From Toxorhynchites rutilus septentrionalis (Eukaryota > Arthropoda > Insecta > Diptera > Culicidae), in the NCBI RefSeq assembly GCF_029784135.1, contig NC_073746.1, forward strand, positions 106,678,161 to 106,742,160: a stretch of DNA of 64,000 nucleotides, read 5' to 3'. The first letter of the stretch is position 1. Each line of letters starts with the position of its first letter. The notes under the pieces were generated by a model. It saw only the letters and a program-made list of their open reading frames with translations, made no database searches and was not told the DNA's origin. Of the stretch, positions 1-9,937 are shown one piece after another. The translations under genes and the position numbers were made by a program.

Positions 1-24
1 GTATAATAGGCTTCCTCAGGGGGC

Positions 25-165
25 CTCGCGTATTCTAGAACTTGCCACTCCAGAATACATTCAAGGCGTGTTATTCGGCATAGAAATCTCAACTAAGTAT
101 TAATAAATGACGCTAGTTAATGCATACGTTGAGACGGCAAAAGTTCCACAGGGAACGTTAACGCC
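25..165. repeat. Dispersed repeat shared with 29.3 kb
   Basis: This stretch aligns by eye, with scattered substitutions, to 29317-29475 in the same orientation. Shared blocks include the CGCGTATTCTAGA start and the GGCGTGTTATT core. Both copies lie beside Ty3/gypsy-like debris, so I take it as part of the same decayed LTR element. Its reading frame is not informative. Confidence 0.5.
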
Positions 166-477
166 ATTCAAGAAGAAGAAGGGGGCCTCCTCAAGCGCTG
201 CAATTTTTCAGCAGGTTATGGAGAAAATTCTGTTGGGTATTAAACATATTCACGCGTATCTTGACGATGTGTTTGCGGTTGACGAAGATTTACTGTGACT
301 GTTACAAGAAATTAATATTGGTGCTGGATCGGTTATCTGAAGTAAATTTTAAGGTAAATGTTAATAAATGTAAATTTTTCGTTGACGAGTTCTTTATCTA
401 GGTCATATAATTTCATCTGGAGGCATCAAGCCAAACCCAGGAAAAGTTGCAACCATACAGTTAGTTCAGAAGCCTAA
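107..477 (+). pseudogene. Ty3/gypsy reverse transcriptase remnant
   Basis: The conceptual protein contains the block around the RT catalytic motif: AIFQQVMEKILLGIKH followed by YLDDVF, the YxDD form used by Ty3/gypsy pol. After a stop near 298 another frame (about 300-475) continues with RT connection sequence of the type NKCKFF and LGHIIS. The coding line then stops at a MITE at 478 and resumes at 664. The upstream RT region, protease and gag are not visible. This is a decayed retrotransposon fragment and encodes nothing functional. The family assignment is firm; the clade within gypsy is not resolved. Confidence 0.8.
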
Positions 478-663
478 AGTGCGCTACACATACAGCGTCA
501 CCGTCACCGTCCCGTCAACTATTCTCTTGGACTTATTTTGCCGACGTCAAAGTTGTTGGTGATTGTGTATGTGAATGCTACCATACGATTTCCATGGAAG
601 ATTTGACATTTCATTCCTTTACGTTGACTTCACGGTGACGGGACGTTGTATGTGTAGCGCACT
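478..663. mobile_element. TAA-flanked MITE (Tourist/PIF-Harbinger type)
   Basis: The 186-bp segment has terminal inverted repeats that begin AGTGCGCTACACATACA at the left and end with the reverse complement at the right. It is flanked on both sides by TAA (475-477 and 664-666). Removing it and one TAA restores continuity of the gypsy RT reading line (QKPK before, VTEIKAYLGL after), which confirms the borders. A 3-bp TAA duplication is the hallmark of Tourist/PIF-Harbinger MITEs. No coding sequence is present. Confidence 0.85.
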
Positions 664-1140
664 TAAGTCGGTGACTGAGATAAAAGCTTATTTGGGCCTG
701 ATTAATTACTACGGCAAATTTCTATTAAATCTCTCCTCTACATTGTATTGTTTGTATCGTTCATTGAGTAAAGGAGTAAAATTTGAATGGAACTCAAATG
801 AGACTTTCAGTGATTCTAAGAATCAAATTTTCAAGGTCAATATTTTAACCTTCTATGATCCAAAAAAAACCAATTATAGTATGCACAGACGCATCTTCTC
901 ATGGTCTTGGTGGCGTCATAACTCATGTTATCAACGGTGTTGAGAAACCAGTTAGTTTTGTGTCATTAAGTTTGAATTCTGCCCAAAAGCATTACCCAAT
1001 GTTGCATTTGGAAGCGCTTGCTATAGTTTCTTCTGTGAAGACATTCCACAAATTTCTCTATGGACAAAAATGTGTTATATGTTATGAATATATTGGGTAT
1101 ATTCGGCAAATCAGGACAGGATTCAATTTTTGTTACGAAG
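664..1140 (+). pseudogene. Ty3/gypsy RT end and RNase H remnant
   Basis: Continuation of the gypsy pol after the MITE. The first part has the thumb motif IKAYLGLINYYGKFL. After a frame change near 860 an RNase H domain appears, with CTDASSHGLGGVI (first catalytic Asp) and HLEALAIV (catalytic Glu region). The sequence loses similarity near 1120, close to the mariner border at 1154. At least one frameshift separates the two parts, so the element is dead. Integrase is not seen downstream. Confidence 0.8.
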
Positions 1141-1153
1141 CCGCAACGTCATA

Positions 1154-1928
1154 TTAGGTTTGGGAAAAAGTTATTCTTTATTTTATCGTTGGCAGGTTTT
1201 AGAGATCAATATCTCGCGTAACATCGATCATACAATTTCAAGTTTAGGCTCGTTGTAAAGTTGTATTTCACACTTAACCAAATTCTTTTGTTGTTCTTTG
1301 TTTGTTTCATTCAGTTGTGAGTTACAGGGTGTTAACAATGGAGGTCAACAAAGAGAAAATTCGGTACATTCTACACTTTTTATTTTATAAATGCGAAAAT
1401 GCAAGCCAGGCCGCTGAAACTGTGAATGATGTTTATGGTGCCGATACTACAACAGTAAAATATGTGCAATTTAATTTATTTTAATTTTTTTTATTTATTT
1501 TTTTAGTGCAATACACTAAATTATGATCTCTACTGTCATCAAATGGACCGTTTGAAGCTAGCGATTGTTCAGAAACGTTCAGAATCGGCCAGCAGAAGAG
1601 GTGTTGTATTACATAAGGACAACGCAAGGCCACAAAATCCCGTGAGCTTGATTGGGATGTTTTCATGCATCCACCATATAGTTCGGACCGGACACCAAAC
1701 GATTCTCACCTTTTTCTCTCATTGGAAAATTTCCAGAGTGATAAGAAATTGGGATCAAGAGAAGATTATAAAAATCTATTGCTATGGTTTTTCGAAGCTA
1801 CCTTTAGAATGGTAACAAATTTTCCAACAAAACGATGTAAATTTGACCCAAATCGGACAATCCGAAGCATATTAAAAATAGTTTTGAATTTCACCCAAAA
1901 AAAATGGATAACTTTTTCCCCAACCTAA
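1154..1928 (+). mobile_element. mariner element, internally deleted
   Basis: Terminal inverted repeats begin TTAGGTTTGGGAAAAAGTTA at 1154 and are mirrored at the right end (AACTTTTTCCCCAACCTAA, ending 1928). The element is flanked by TA on both sides (1152-1153 and 1929-1930), the mariner target duplication. At 775 bp it is much shorter than the usual roughly 1.3 kb, because the middle of the transposase gene is missing. Confidence 0.9.
1338..1835 (+). pseudogene. mariner transposase remnant
   Basis: An N-terminal fragment begins with Met at 1338 and shows the mariner HTH pattern (IRYILHFLFYKCENASQAAE, then VYGADTTTVK). It runs into an A/T-rich deletion junction around 1470-1520. The C-terminal part resumes near 1540 with the second catalytic Asp motif HKDNARP and, in another frame, HPPYSSDRTPNDSHLF with the third Asp position, then LGSREDYKN. 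The central region with the first catalytic Asp is absent and frames are shifted, so the gene is inactive. Confidence 0.85.
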
Positions 1929-2049
1929 TATTATGGAATTGTTCATATATAATTTTGACATTTTATACAGACCATCGGAGAAAATAGTCAATGGTGACTT
2001 CTGCTCAAGATTCCCGCTTCCGAACAGCCAAAAAGCATTTGTTTAGAAA

Positions 2050-2800
2050 ATTCATAACTTTTGAACTACAGGACCGATTCAGATGATCGATATATTAAAT
2101 TAAAGCGAATAAGCTATTCTATTGTTAATAAATACTTTGCTCGCGAGAAAATTGGATTTTGTTTTCGTAATTATCGATTGTTTTCGATTTTTCTGGTTTA
2201 CATGGTTTCGGGACCAAGGGCGCTATATATTTTCAAATTTTTTCTTTAAAGCTGAGGATTTCTCACATAACTTATCCAAAAATCAGAGGTGTGTTTTTTA
2301 TCGTTTTTGACTTTTTCAAAGTTAACATGATTTAGTCTTCGTTCGATATTCCTATGCGACACGACGAGATCTGTGCGAATACGATTCCATTTTTTTTAGC
2401 AAATTCATTATTTTTTAAAGAAGACTAGCTCATTGACTTCAAATTTATATGTCGACTGTCCAAATTTAGTTCAAAAGTTATGAATTTTTGAAAAACGTCA
2501 TTTTTGAAAAAAAGGGAAATCTGATTTTTAGACCATAGATTAACTTTGAAAAAGAAGAAACAAAAATAATTCCTGATTTTCGGATATGTCCTCAGCTTTC
2601 AAGAAAAAATATTTTAAAAATATAGCGCCCTTGGTCCCGAGACCATGAAAACTATATAAAACAAATACGTATAATGAAATTAAAATTCAAATTTATCAAA
2701 TTTGCAGATGTAGTATTTTCTCAAAAAAGACCAGCTAACTGGCTTAATTTGATATGTCGATCATCTGAATCAGTCCAGTAGTTCAAAAGTTGAGGTTTTT
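2050..2800. mobile_element. Foldback (palindromic) element
   Basis: Two long arms are reverse complements of one another with moderate divergence: about 2055-2330 and about 2515-2790. Matching blocks include GGGACCAAGGGCGCTATAT near 2211 with its complement near 2622, and the block CAGATGATCGA near 2091 with its complement near 2760. The 3' half also contains direct sub-repeats (about 2410-2510 resembles 2715-2820). No coding potential. Exact termini and target duplication are not clear. Confidence 0.75.
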
Positions 2801-2989
2801 TGAAAAAAAGTTATTTTTGGAAAAAAAACATTATATTTTTTATTAACAAAAAAAAAAAAAAAAAATACAGGTCTGATATTTTGCGATAAAGAACAAAACT
2901 ACCACTTCTCATGGAAATAGGAGAACAACTAAATGGATTGGCATGAAATAGCTGTATAATCGAATCGGTATATAATCGAGTTCGACCTG

Positions 2990-3960
2990 TTACTTCAGGA
3001 CACCGGTTTTGTTATTGTGGTTCAATTTTACTCTTTTTTTTGCTGTATATGGTTGCTGTTTTTTTTTGCTGTATATGGTTTTAATTGATGAAAATTGGAA
3101 GCATTCCCATTTTCCCACATATTTGTTCTGTCCATTTGTGTGCTTTCCCGAACAGAGCTGTTTATAATGGGTAACTTATGCAGCCGCTAGAATAGAAACA
3201 ATGAAGGGGAATAGCGAAAGGAGAATATTCGCGAAGTAAACTCCACCCTTGCATAGTAAGTAAGCTGTCGCTAGCGTATAAGGATTGCATCTCCTCTGAG
3301 GAAAATTCTCAGAATTTTTCTATGCCCGGAACAACGAAAGTCGCTTATTCTGCTCGTTTTGTGTTTTCTGTTTCCCCTCGAGCTGCGAACGTTAGCGAAT
3401 ATTTCACTTGAAGTGCATCTGGCATTGCAACTAAAACAACCATCCAAGCCATGGCAAAGCAGGCGAAAAAAGAGAAGAGTGCAAATGATTAGCCATCAGT
3501 GTTTGGCTTTGTGTGTGTTGCTTGTTGTCGTTGCGGTTAACTTAGAACTTGTGAATAGCACACCTTCGATACTTTTAGTTGCCATTCGTATTTGCTCTCG
3601 TGTGCATCGGCTCTGTTCTGATGCAACCAGCTCCTGGCTTTTGACCGAGAGTCGAGAAACGATTTTTCATAAACGGTCATTCTCGCGATGTTTCATTTTT
3701 ATCGATTGATACAAATTGCGACATATGACCAATAAGTGTATTGTTCTCGCAAAGGCAAGAAAGAATCGTTACTTCTCGAAATGATTCTACAAAACCCGCA
3801 GGCCATTAAACCTTTTCAGGGTCCCGGGAACTTTTTACTAAAGAGTTATTTATCAAACTTCGACGTATTGGCAAATAATATCCGAAGTGATAAACCATCA
3901 AATTAAAAAAAAAATTGCGTAGTCCTTCGTCCTAAGCGGTCGTGTCTCGGATACAACCCC
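2990..3960 (+). mobile_element. GACGTAG-family member, 5' end not found
   Basis: The right end carries the family's 3' signature in diverged form (GTCCTTCGTC) followed by a terminal hairpin at 3938-3958 (GGTCGTGTC, loop TCG, GATACAACC). An internal block at 3030-3170 matches 47990-48090, which lies inside another member. The 5' palindrome is not visible. A short reading frame beginning MAKQAKKEK at 3451 ends after 13 codons. It is lysine-rich, but I do not claim it as a histone. Confidence 0.55.
3938..3958 (+). other. 3' terminal hairpin of a GACGTAG member
   Basis: Nine-base stem with a 3-nt loop: GGTCGTGTC / TCG / GATACAACC. It has one G-T wobble and one mismatch. It belongs to a hairpin series whose stems differ in sequence but stay paired. 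Confidence 0.65.
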
Positions 3961-3961
3961 T

Positions 3962-4640
3962 CGATTTTTTTTAACAATTTATAGTAGATTCTCAACGAGA
4001 TTCTTGCCGGACGAACATATAAACAGTAAACAAAATAGTTTCAACCACAAAAGTTTAAAAATTCACGATGCTTGTTTTCTACGGAATTTGCTAATGCAAA
4101 TATTTTATCACTGGTTTTCGATAGTTACTTTTTTTTTGTAAATGTTTAGTATGACAAATTATAGGCAGTATCGATACCTGTAAATGAATTTTAAAATGAA
4201 GCCTATAAACCGAAGAATGTTAGGGTTTTCATTATGCAACATTTAAAATGAAGAGTTCGGAATTTGAATCATGCATAGAACCTTGATTCAAATTCGGAAC
4301 ACTACTTGAATACTTATTTTTATTATTAACTATGCTTGCCTTTAACGGAATTTGCTAACGCAAACATTTTATCATTGGTTTTGACTGTCACCTTTTTGCA
4401 AATGCTTAATATTATAAATTATAGGCTGTATCGATACCTGTAAATGTTGTGAAAATGTAGCCTATAACCCGAAGAATGTCAAGGCTCTCATTATTGAACT
4501 ATTTATAACATTAAAGTTCAATAAATTTACATTTTAAATGAATTATTCGGAATTTAATTCAGGCAAAGAAACTTGATTCCAATTCCGAACACTACTTCAA
4601 TACTAATTTTAATGAATATTTCTGCATTAAATATCATTTT
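3962..4640. repeat. Linker plus two tandem copies of a ~255-bp repeat
   Basis: After an ~85-bp linker (with TAGATTCTCA and AGTAAACAAAA) come two direct repeats at about 4068-4325 and 4327-4620. Each starts near CTTG(T/C)(T/C)T and ends with a TTCGGAATTT / ATTCCGAACACTACTT pair. A third copy lies at 8800-9020. The same linker recurs at 6960-7020. The arrangement GACGTAG member, linker, 255-bp unit(s), GACGTAG member is therefore itself repeated. Confidence 0.7.
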
Positions 4641-4872
4641 TTTGACGTAGGACTACGTCTTTCATTTCTATACCGGGGTGTAAAATCAAAGTTTCGAAAA
4701 CGAAAGCGTTACGCCGGAGACCGAGATTTTGAGTGTTAATAGCTCCTAAACAACTGAACGAAATGGTATGATAAACACTTCATTCGAAAGATAAAATGTC
4801 TACGCGTTCTATACTTGTTACTTTCTGATCCAAAAACTTGTTTCAATAGTCTTAAATTTGCTTTCAAAATAG

Positions 4873-6500
4873 GTATGTTTCAATCAAGTGCTATTAACAG
4901 GTGGTTATCGAGTTGGCATTAACCACTGGTGGGCTTCCAGTATCGAGGAAAATGTGGAAATATCTAATCATTACTGAAAATAATCTGCCAGTTCCTTTGG
5001 GAATTTTCAAAATATATTCATGTGAAAGAGTTTAATTGAATGTTTTCTATCCATGTAACACTGTGACCAAATACATTTGGTTTTGTGGTTTTTCAATCAA
5101 TCGCAATTAACAGGATAGCTTCAGAAGATTATTCTTCCCCATCAGTAGGATATTTCCGTATCCAATATTGTATGCGCCCGCAATCGATTATTGCTCAGTC
5201 GCCGAAAGTTCCGAGCTCAGAGAGTTCATTCCCCTCTAGTTTGCCTTCCAAATTGCCATCGTAAACCACACCTTCTCTCGATTCAATCACACACAAAAAG
5301 CATACTTAAGCGATATTCTGGTGGTGAGACACATTCATTTTTCGTGAGGACATCGACAAGACAACATCGTTGCCTAACGTGCTGGAGGAGGTGGACGGCG
5401 AAGGATCGACACATACACGCGCAGAACTTTTTCTGTTAGGATGCCATTCAGCATCGGGAAAGTTCCGGAAAGATCTTATCATTGCTAGAAAATAATCTGC
5501 CAGTTCCTCTGGGAATTTTCAAAATATATTCATGTGAATGAGTTTAATTGAATGTTTTCTATCCATGTTACACTGTGACCAAATATGTTTCAATCAAGTG
5601 CTATTAACAGGTGGTTATCGAGTTGGCATTAACCACTGGTGGGTTTCCAGTATCGAGGAAAATGTGGAAATATCTAATCGTTACTGAAAATAATCTGCCA
5701 GTTCCTTTGGGAATTTTCAAAATATATTCATGTGAAAGAGTTTAATTGAATGTTTTCTATCCATGTAACACTGTGACCAAATACATTTGGTTTTGTGGTT
5801 TTTCAATCAATCGCAATTAACAGGATAGCTTCAGAAGATTATTCTTCCCCATCAGTAGGATATTTCCGTATCCAATATTGTATGCGCCCGCAATCGATTA
5901 TTGCTCAGTCGCCGAAAGTTCCGAGCTCAGAGAGTTCATTCCCCTCTAGTTTGCCTTCCAAATTGCCATCGTAAACCACACCTTCTCTCGATTCAATCAC
6001 ACACAAAAAGCATACTTAAGCGATATTCTGGTGGTGAGACACATTCATTTTTCGTGAGGACATCGACAAGACAACATCGTTGCCTAACGTGCTGGAGGAG
6101 GTGGACGGCGAAGGATCGACACATACACGCGCAGAACTCTTTCCGTTAGGATGCCATTCAGCATCGGGAAAGTTCCGGAAAGATCTAATCATTGCTGGAA
6201 AATAATCTGGCAGTTCCTCTGGGAATTTTCAAAATATATTCATGTGAAAGAGTTTAATTGAATGTTTTCTATCCATGTTACACTGTGACCAAATATGTTT
6301 CAATCAAGTGCTATTAACAGGTGGTTATCGAGTTGGCATTAACCACTGGTGGGTTTCCAGTATCGAGGAAAATGTGGAAATATCTAATCGTTACTGAAAA
6401 TAATCTGCCAGTTCCTTTGGGAATTTTCAAAATATATTCATGTGAAAGAGTTTAATTGAATGTTTTCTATCCATGTAACACTGTGACCAAATATGTTTCA
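4873..6500 (+). repeat. 710-bp tandem repeat
   Basis: Two nearly identical 710-bp units begin at about 4873 and 5583 (TGTTTCAATCAAGTGCTATT), followed by partial units from about 6293 and 6492. Each full unit contains the same 82-codon open frame (5191-5439 and 5901-6149), opening with TTG. I see no protein family in it. The near-identity of the units suggests recent amplification. Confidence 0.85.
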
Positions 6501-6924
6501 ATCAAGTGCTATTAACAGATGGTTATCGAGTTAGCATTAACCACTGGTGGGCTTCCAGTATCGAGGAAAATGTGGAAATATCTAATCGTTACTGAAAATA
6601 ATCTGCCAGTTCCTCTGGGAATTTAAAATTACATTCATGTGAAAGAGTTTATTTTAATGTTTTCTATCCATGAAACACTGTGACCAAATACATTTGGTTT
6701 TGTGATTTTTCAATCAATCGCAATTAACAGGATAGCTTCTGAAGATTATTCTTCCCCATCAGTAGGATATTTCCGTATCCAATATTGGATGCATAAAACC
6801 TTGTGGCTCCAACGTAACGCTCTCGTTTTCGAAGTTCTCCAAATATTCATTCATTCAGAATGAATTCAGATTCAACTTCAAACAAATGATCTCTAAATCA
6901 ACGATAGTCCTACGTCACCCTTGC

Positions 6925-6945
6925 GGTTATACCATAGATATAACC
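6925..6945 (+). other. 3' terminal hairpin of a GACGTAG member
   Basis: GGTTATACC / ATA / GATATAACC, eight of nine pairs formed, directly after GTCCTACGTC and a short spacer. The same position carries a differently sequenced but paired stem in other members. Confidence 0.75.
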
Positions 6946-7032
6946 CACTTCCTGTTTTTCATCCATTTATTGTAGATTCTCACTTTTTCTAGCACTTAAC
7001 ATGAAAAAAAGTAAACAAAAAAAAGACGGGTG

Positions 7033-7053
7033 GGTAATGTCGGTGACATAACC
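7033..7053 (-). other. 3' terminal hairpin of the H2A-bearing member
   Basis: Read on the minus strand: GGTTATGTC / ACC / GACATTACC, eight of nine pairs. The G-C pair at stem position 7 replaces the A-T pair found in the 6925 and 22680 hairpins. Confidence 0.75.
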
Positions 7054-7201
7054 GGAGTGACGTAGGACTATACAAAGGGGACAGCTTTTGTTAAATATAT
7101 ATTTTTAATATATTGTTTTATTTTCTTCTCCTACGTGAATACCTACCTATCTACCTGAAAAATGGATTAGTTTACTGTTTACTCTTTATGAATATGTTGA
7201 T

Positions 7202-7217
7202 GGTTTTGAAAAGAACC
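7202..7217 (-). terminator. Histone-type 3' stem-loop
   Basis: On the minus strand the sequence is GGTTCT TTTC AAAACC, a 6-bp stem with a 4-nt loop close to the metazoan histone mRNA 3'-end consensus. It is followed by ATCAAC. The copy at 52154-52169 has the perfectly paired form. It is probably a relic of a replication-dependent histone 3' end. Confidence 0.65.
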
Positions 7218-7794
7218 TTTGGTGTTGTGTTTTTGTTATCACTCGATATTCCAATTTTGTTCGGTTGAACCTTCCTGTTTAGTTATTGCGTTTGCCACTC
7301 GCCACAGCTTTCACAGTTGGAAAATTTCTTCTCATCCAGCTTTGTGACATGTTGTACAGTAAATTACATTCAATGCGACATGCCGAAGCGCCACTCAGTG
7401 TCGCATTGGAGGCGATTTTAACCTGTAATTGAACATTTGCGATGACAGTGGTACAGTGTCGACTTTCAATGTGGGGTCATAATTTGGATCTCTATGTTTA
7501 CAAAAATGTCCAACTAAATAAGTCGCATTACATGTCCGTCCAATTAGCTAAATGTCGAACTAATTGTAAATTACTGTACTTTCAATCTGGAAACAATTTA
7601 AGAATTGGTGAAAATTGAATAATCAGGAAAGTCCCCAACTATCAATAAGCTCAGAACAACTGCCAAATTCACATACTCACCAGATCCTGGCAAACAAATT
7701 ATGAAAAAATCAATTTGTGTTTTATTATTATTTTGGATAATGTTTTAGAAAGCATTGAACTTTATTTCCTAAACTCTTTTTTGGAAGGTTTAAT

Positions 7795-7810
7795 GGCCCT
7801 GAAAAGCGCC
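7795..7810 (-). terminator. Histone-type 3' stem-loop after the H2A relic
   Basis: Minus-strand sequence GGCGCT TTTC AGGGCC has one mismatched pair in a 6-bp stem around the canonical TTTC loop, followed by ATTAAA. It lies about 440 bp downstream of the H2A start codon, a normal distance for an intronless H2A gene. Confidence 0.75.
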
Positions 7811-8253
7811 TTGTTTTATGGAATGGTTCCAATTTAGCAAACTTAGTACTCGTGGTTTTGAAAAAAACCATTCCTAACGCCCTCGATGCCGCCTTGTTCT
7901 GGATTTGCCACCAAAGCAGTTTGTATAAAGAACAAACTTTTTTCTTCTGCTACCTGCTGCCGTTTTGCGATTGCGTTTGCCACTCGCCACTCGCTGCAAC
8001 TGCCTGTTGTCTTGATGTCCACCGAACCGAATGTGTTCTGTTCTGAATGCGGGTTTTCTTATCGTCGCGAGCAGCTTTGCCTGCTAACTCGATCACTTCG
8101 GGGGCCGAAACTATATAACGCCGGCTAGGTGGACTGGTGCTCTGGTACTATCGCGCTCGGCCTAGCTACCCTTGCGGGGAACTCCAGATCAATACGGTTC
8201 GAGCGGGATTTTGCCTTTCCCTTCACTTTTCCTCCTTTACCATGTCCAGACAT
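7811..8253 (-). pseudogene. Histone H2A pseudogene
   Basis: The start codon at 8253 opens MSGHGKGGKVKGKAKSRSNR, the N-terminal tail of histone H2A (usual MSGRGKGGK). Frame and similarity then break: the histone-fold region is scrambled by small indels, and a later fragment in another frame reads IELAGKAARDDKKTRI, matching the H2A alpha-3/acidic-patch region. Downstream similarity to the H2A C terminus is lost before the stem-loop. Upstream on the minus strand lie a TATA-like TTAAAAAT (near 8348) and an inverted CCAAT box (ATTGG, near 8505), so promoter and gene appear to have been captured together. It is not a functional histone. The same unit occurs at 58.1-58.5 kb. Confidence 0.85.
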
Positions 8254-8799
8254 GGCTGCTTGGGTTGGTTTGTTGATGTGTTGTGATGCGAACCGATGTG
8301 GTGTACGGTTTGAATGAGAATGATCGTTAAGGCAGCGGAGCGGGGATTTTTAAGCTGACTGGCTGGCTCGAGAATTACGCATGTGTGAGACTGCGACCAA
8401 TGTTTCGTTCATTTTTTTCTTTTTCCTTTCCAATCGTGCTTCATTCTATTTCGCTGCTGCTCTGGTTGCCCGTTTTGGTCGGTACGATTTGAGGAGCACA
8501 GAATGGACCAATCAAAAATGGGCACATAGTGCATTTGGACAATGCTTGATATTTCACAATTATTCAATTATTTATCTCAAGAAAAATGAAATGTTATTCA
8601 TTATGATAGATGCGTAGATATATTTCCTATCAATTGATGCAAAAACCTTTGCGATCTATTGAGAAATGCTCGAGTTATAAGCGTTCCAAATCTTGCATTT
8701 TTTCCTACTTGTTCAGTGCCTAGATTTCCATTTCACCCCCTATATCTTCCGGTTAGACGTAGTCCTACGTCAAAATTGAAAGGACTACAAAAACTGAAA

Positions 8800-9020
8800 A
8801 AATAACAAAGCTTGTTTTTTGCGCTATTTGTCAAGGTAAGCATTTTATCTTTGGTTTTGACTGTCACTTTTTTGCAAATGTTTAATATCTTAAATAGGCT
8901 ATATAAATGTCTGTAAATGATGTTAAAATGTAGCTTATGCCTCAAATAATTCCAGGGCTTGCATTATTCAATTGTTTCTAACATTAAAGTGTAGTAAATT
9001 TATATTCAAAAAAGAAGTGT
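8800..9020. repeat. Third copy of the ~255-bp repeat
   Basis: Matches the units at 4068-4620 (GGTTTTGACTGTCAC, TAACATTAAAGT, TTCGGAATTT) and is separated from its normal left linker by the element at 7021-8775. Confidence 0.65.
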
Positions 9021-9821
9021 TCGGAATTTGGGACTGTTCGGAATATGAGACAAAACGGGACAACGCAACACCCGCAATCCGACAAATCTGTCTCAGTGTC
9101 GCCCAATGTTGACATGAAGCTCGTACAATGCTCCTGTTCCTACATTATACAATGTATCTTTAATTTCAATCAATCAGATCTCCTTCAAGTATGTTTTTTG
9201 ACAGCTTGAGAAAAAAAACTCAAAATTTTAGTAGCTACCCGATACTGTAAGTCGTTCTATGATGTACTTGGTACTCGATTTTTCATCAATTATACTAAAT
9301 CATCTAAAAACTTCTTTTTAAATTTCATCAATCGATCAAAGTTTGACCATGGCAAAGGCAGGCAATTACACTTGAACTTGCTAAATTGAATAAAATATTG
9401 AAATTGAATTTCATATTTAACGAGTACATACAGCCTAAAGGAACAGCATACAAATTTATGCGAACTGAAACATCATTTGCATTCACCGTTATCATTAGCG
9501 GTCATCGTTTAGTGTGCTGTCCAGCTGGACAAATTACTACCTAACTGTATCATATTCTACAACAGTTTAACAAATGATTCGGGTTTTCGCCAACGCCAAA
9601 CCGTCAATTACGGACCATCAATCATCCTATATTCACCCCATTTGAAGCCAACCAACCCCGAGCGCATCTCTACGTTTTCATCTAATTTTTATTACACTTT
9701 TTCATTATCCCACGACTTTCCCCTCATTAAACCTTCCCCTCCCCAACGAATCCGATGGCACAGACACCGAACCTTTCCGGAGGACCCTCGTAAACCGTAA
9801 TCACTGATGTGTTTGTCCTAC
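9021..9821. other. Unannotated intergenic or intronic sequence
   Basis: No convincing gene, repeat or RNA is recognised here. The stretch includes a pyrimidine-rich segment (about 9700-9760) and then the exon candidate. Confidence 0.4.
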
Positions 9822-9937
9822 CTTTTTTTTCTGCAGCCAAATAGCCTTCGAATGCCTTGATTTCTGGCCATGGCCAGTCGAAGTGGTCGACGAGGCAGCC
9901 AGCTTTGTAGGGCAGGGCACCTTTAACGCAAATAAAT
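9822..9937 (-). CDS. Candidate single exon of an unidentified host gene
   Basis: On the minus strand a 116-nt block is bounded by a plausible acceptor (CCTGGCAG before 9937) and a donor (AAG|GTAGGA after 9822). It encodes 38 residues in one frame, including VKGALPYKAGCLVDHFDWPW and then PEIKAFEGYL. The composition (paired Trp, Cys, Gly-Ala-Leu-Pro-Tyr) looks like conserved protein rather than chance. In-frame stops occur just upstream of the acceptor, as expected for an intron. I do not recognise the family. It is the best evidence that part of this window lies inside a real minus-strand gene. Neighbouring exons were not found. Confidence 0.45.

Larger units (their letters stand above)
4640..6956 (+). 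mobile_element. GACGTAG-family element with 710-bp tandem repeats
   Basis: The element starts with TTTT and the palindrome GACGTAGGACTACGTC (4644-4659). It ends with GTCCTACGTC near 6908-6917 and the hairpin 6925-6945, followed by CCCACTTCCTG and a T run. The core carries the internal tandem repeat described separately. No transposase, Rep or helicase coding is present, so it is non-autonomous. Members at 24.5 and 36.9 kb share the first ~230 bp closely. A Helentron/HINE-like identity is inferred from architecture. Confidence 0.75.
7021..8775 (-). mobile_element. GACGTAG-family element carrying a histone H2A relic
   Basis: On the minus strand the element starts with TTTT and GACGTAGGACTACGTC (complement of 8756-8771). 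It ends with GTCCTACGTC, the hairpin complementary to 7033-7053 and CCCACCCGTC. Removing it joins the linker ending AGTAAACAAAA (7018) to sequence at 8776 that resembles the uninterrupted stretch at 4025-4070, giving an empty-site test. No long target duplication is visible. The cargo is an H2A-derived transcription unit with two histone-type 3' stem-loops (7202-7217 and 7795-7810). The 51.97-59.06 kb member is a close relative with a larger, tandemly duplicated cargo. Confidence 0.75.

Noticed and set aside
3451..3492. Lysine-rich start resembling a histone tail (MAKQAKKEK)
   Set aside because: Only 13 codons before a stop and no further similarity.
3806..3830. Histone-like stem-loop (ACCTTTTCAGGGTC)
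   Set aside because: Only about four base pairs form around the TTTC loop, too few to claim.
5191..6149. Twice-repeated 82-codon frame (FRAQRVHSPLVCLPNC)
   Set aside because: It is repeated only because the 710-bp unit is tandemly duplicated, opens with TTG and shows no family pattern. The copy at 38106 diverges where the LINE interrupts it.
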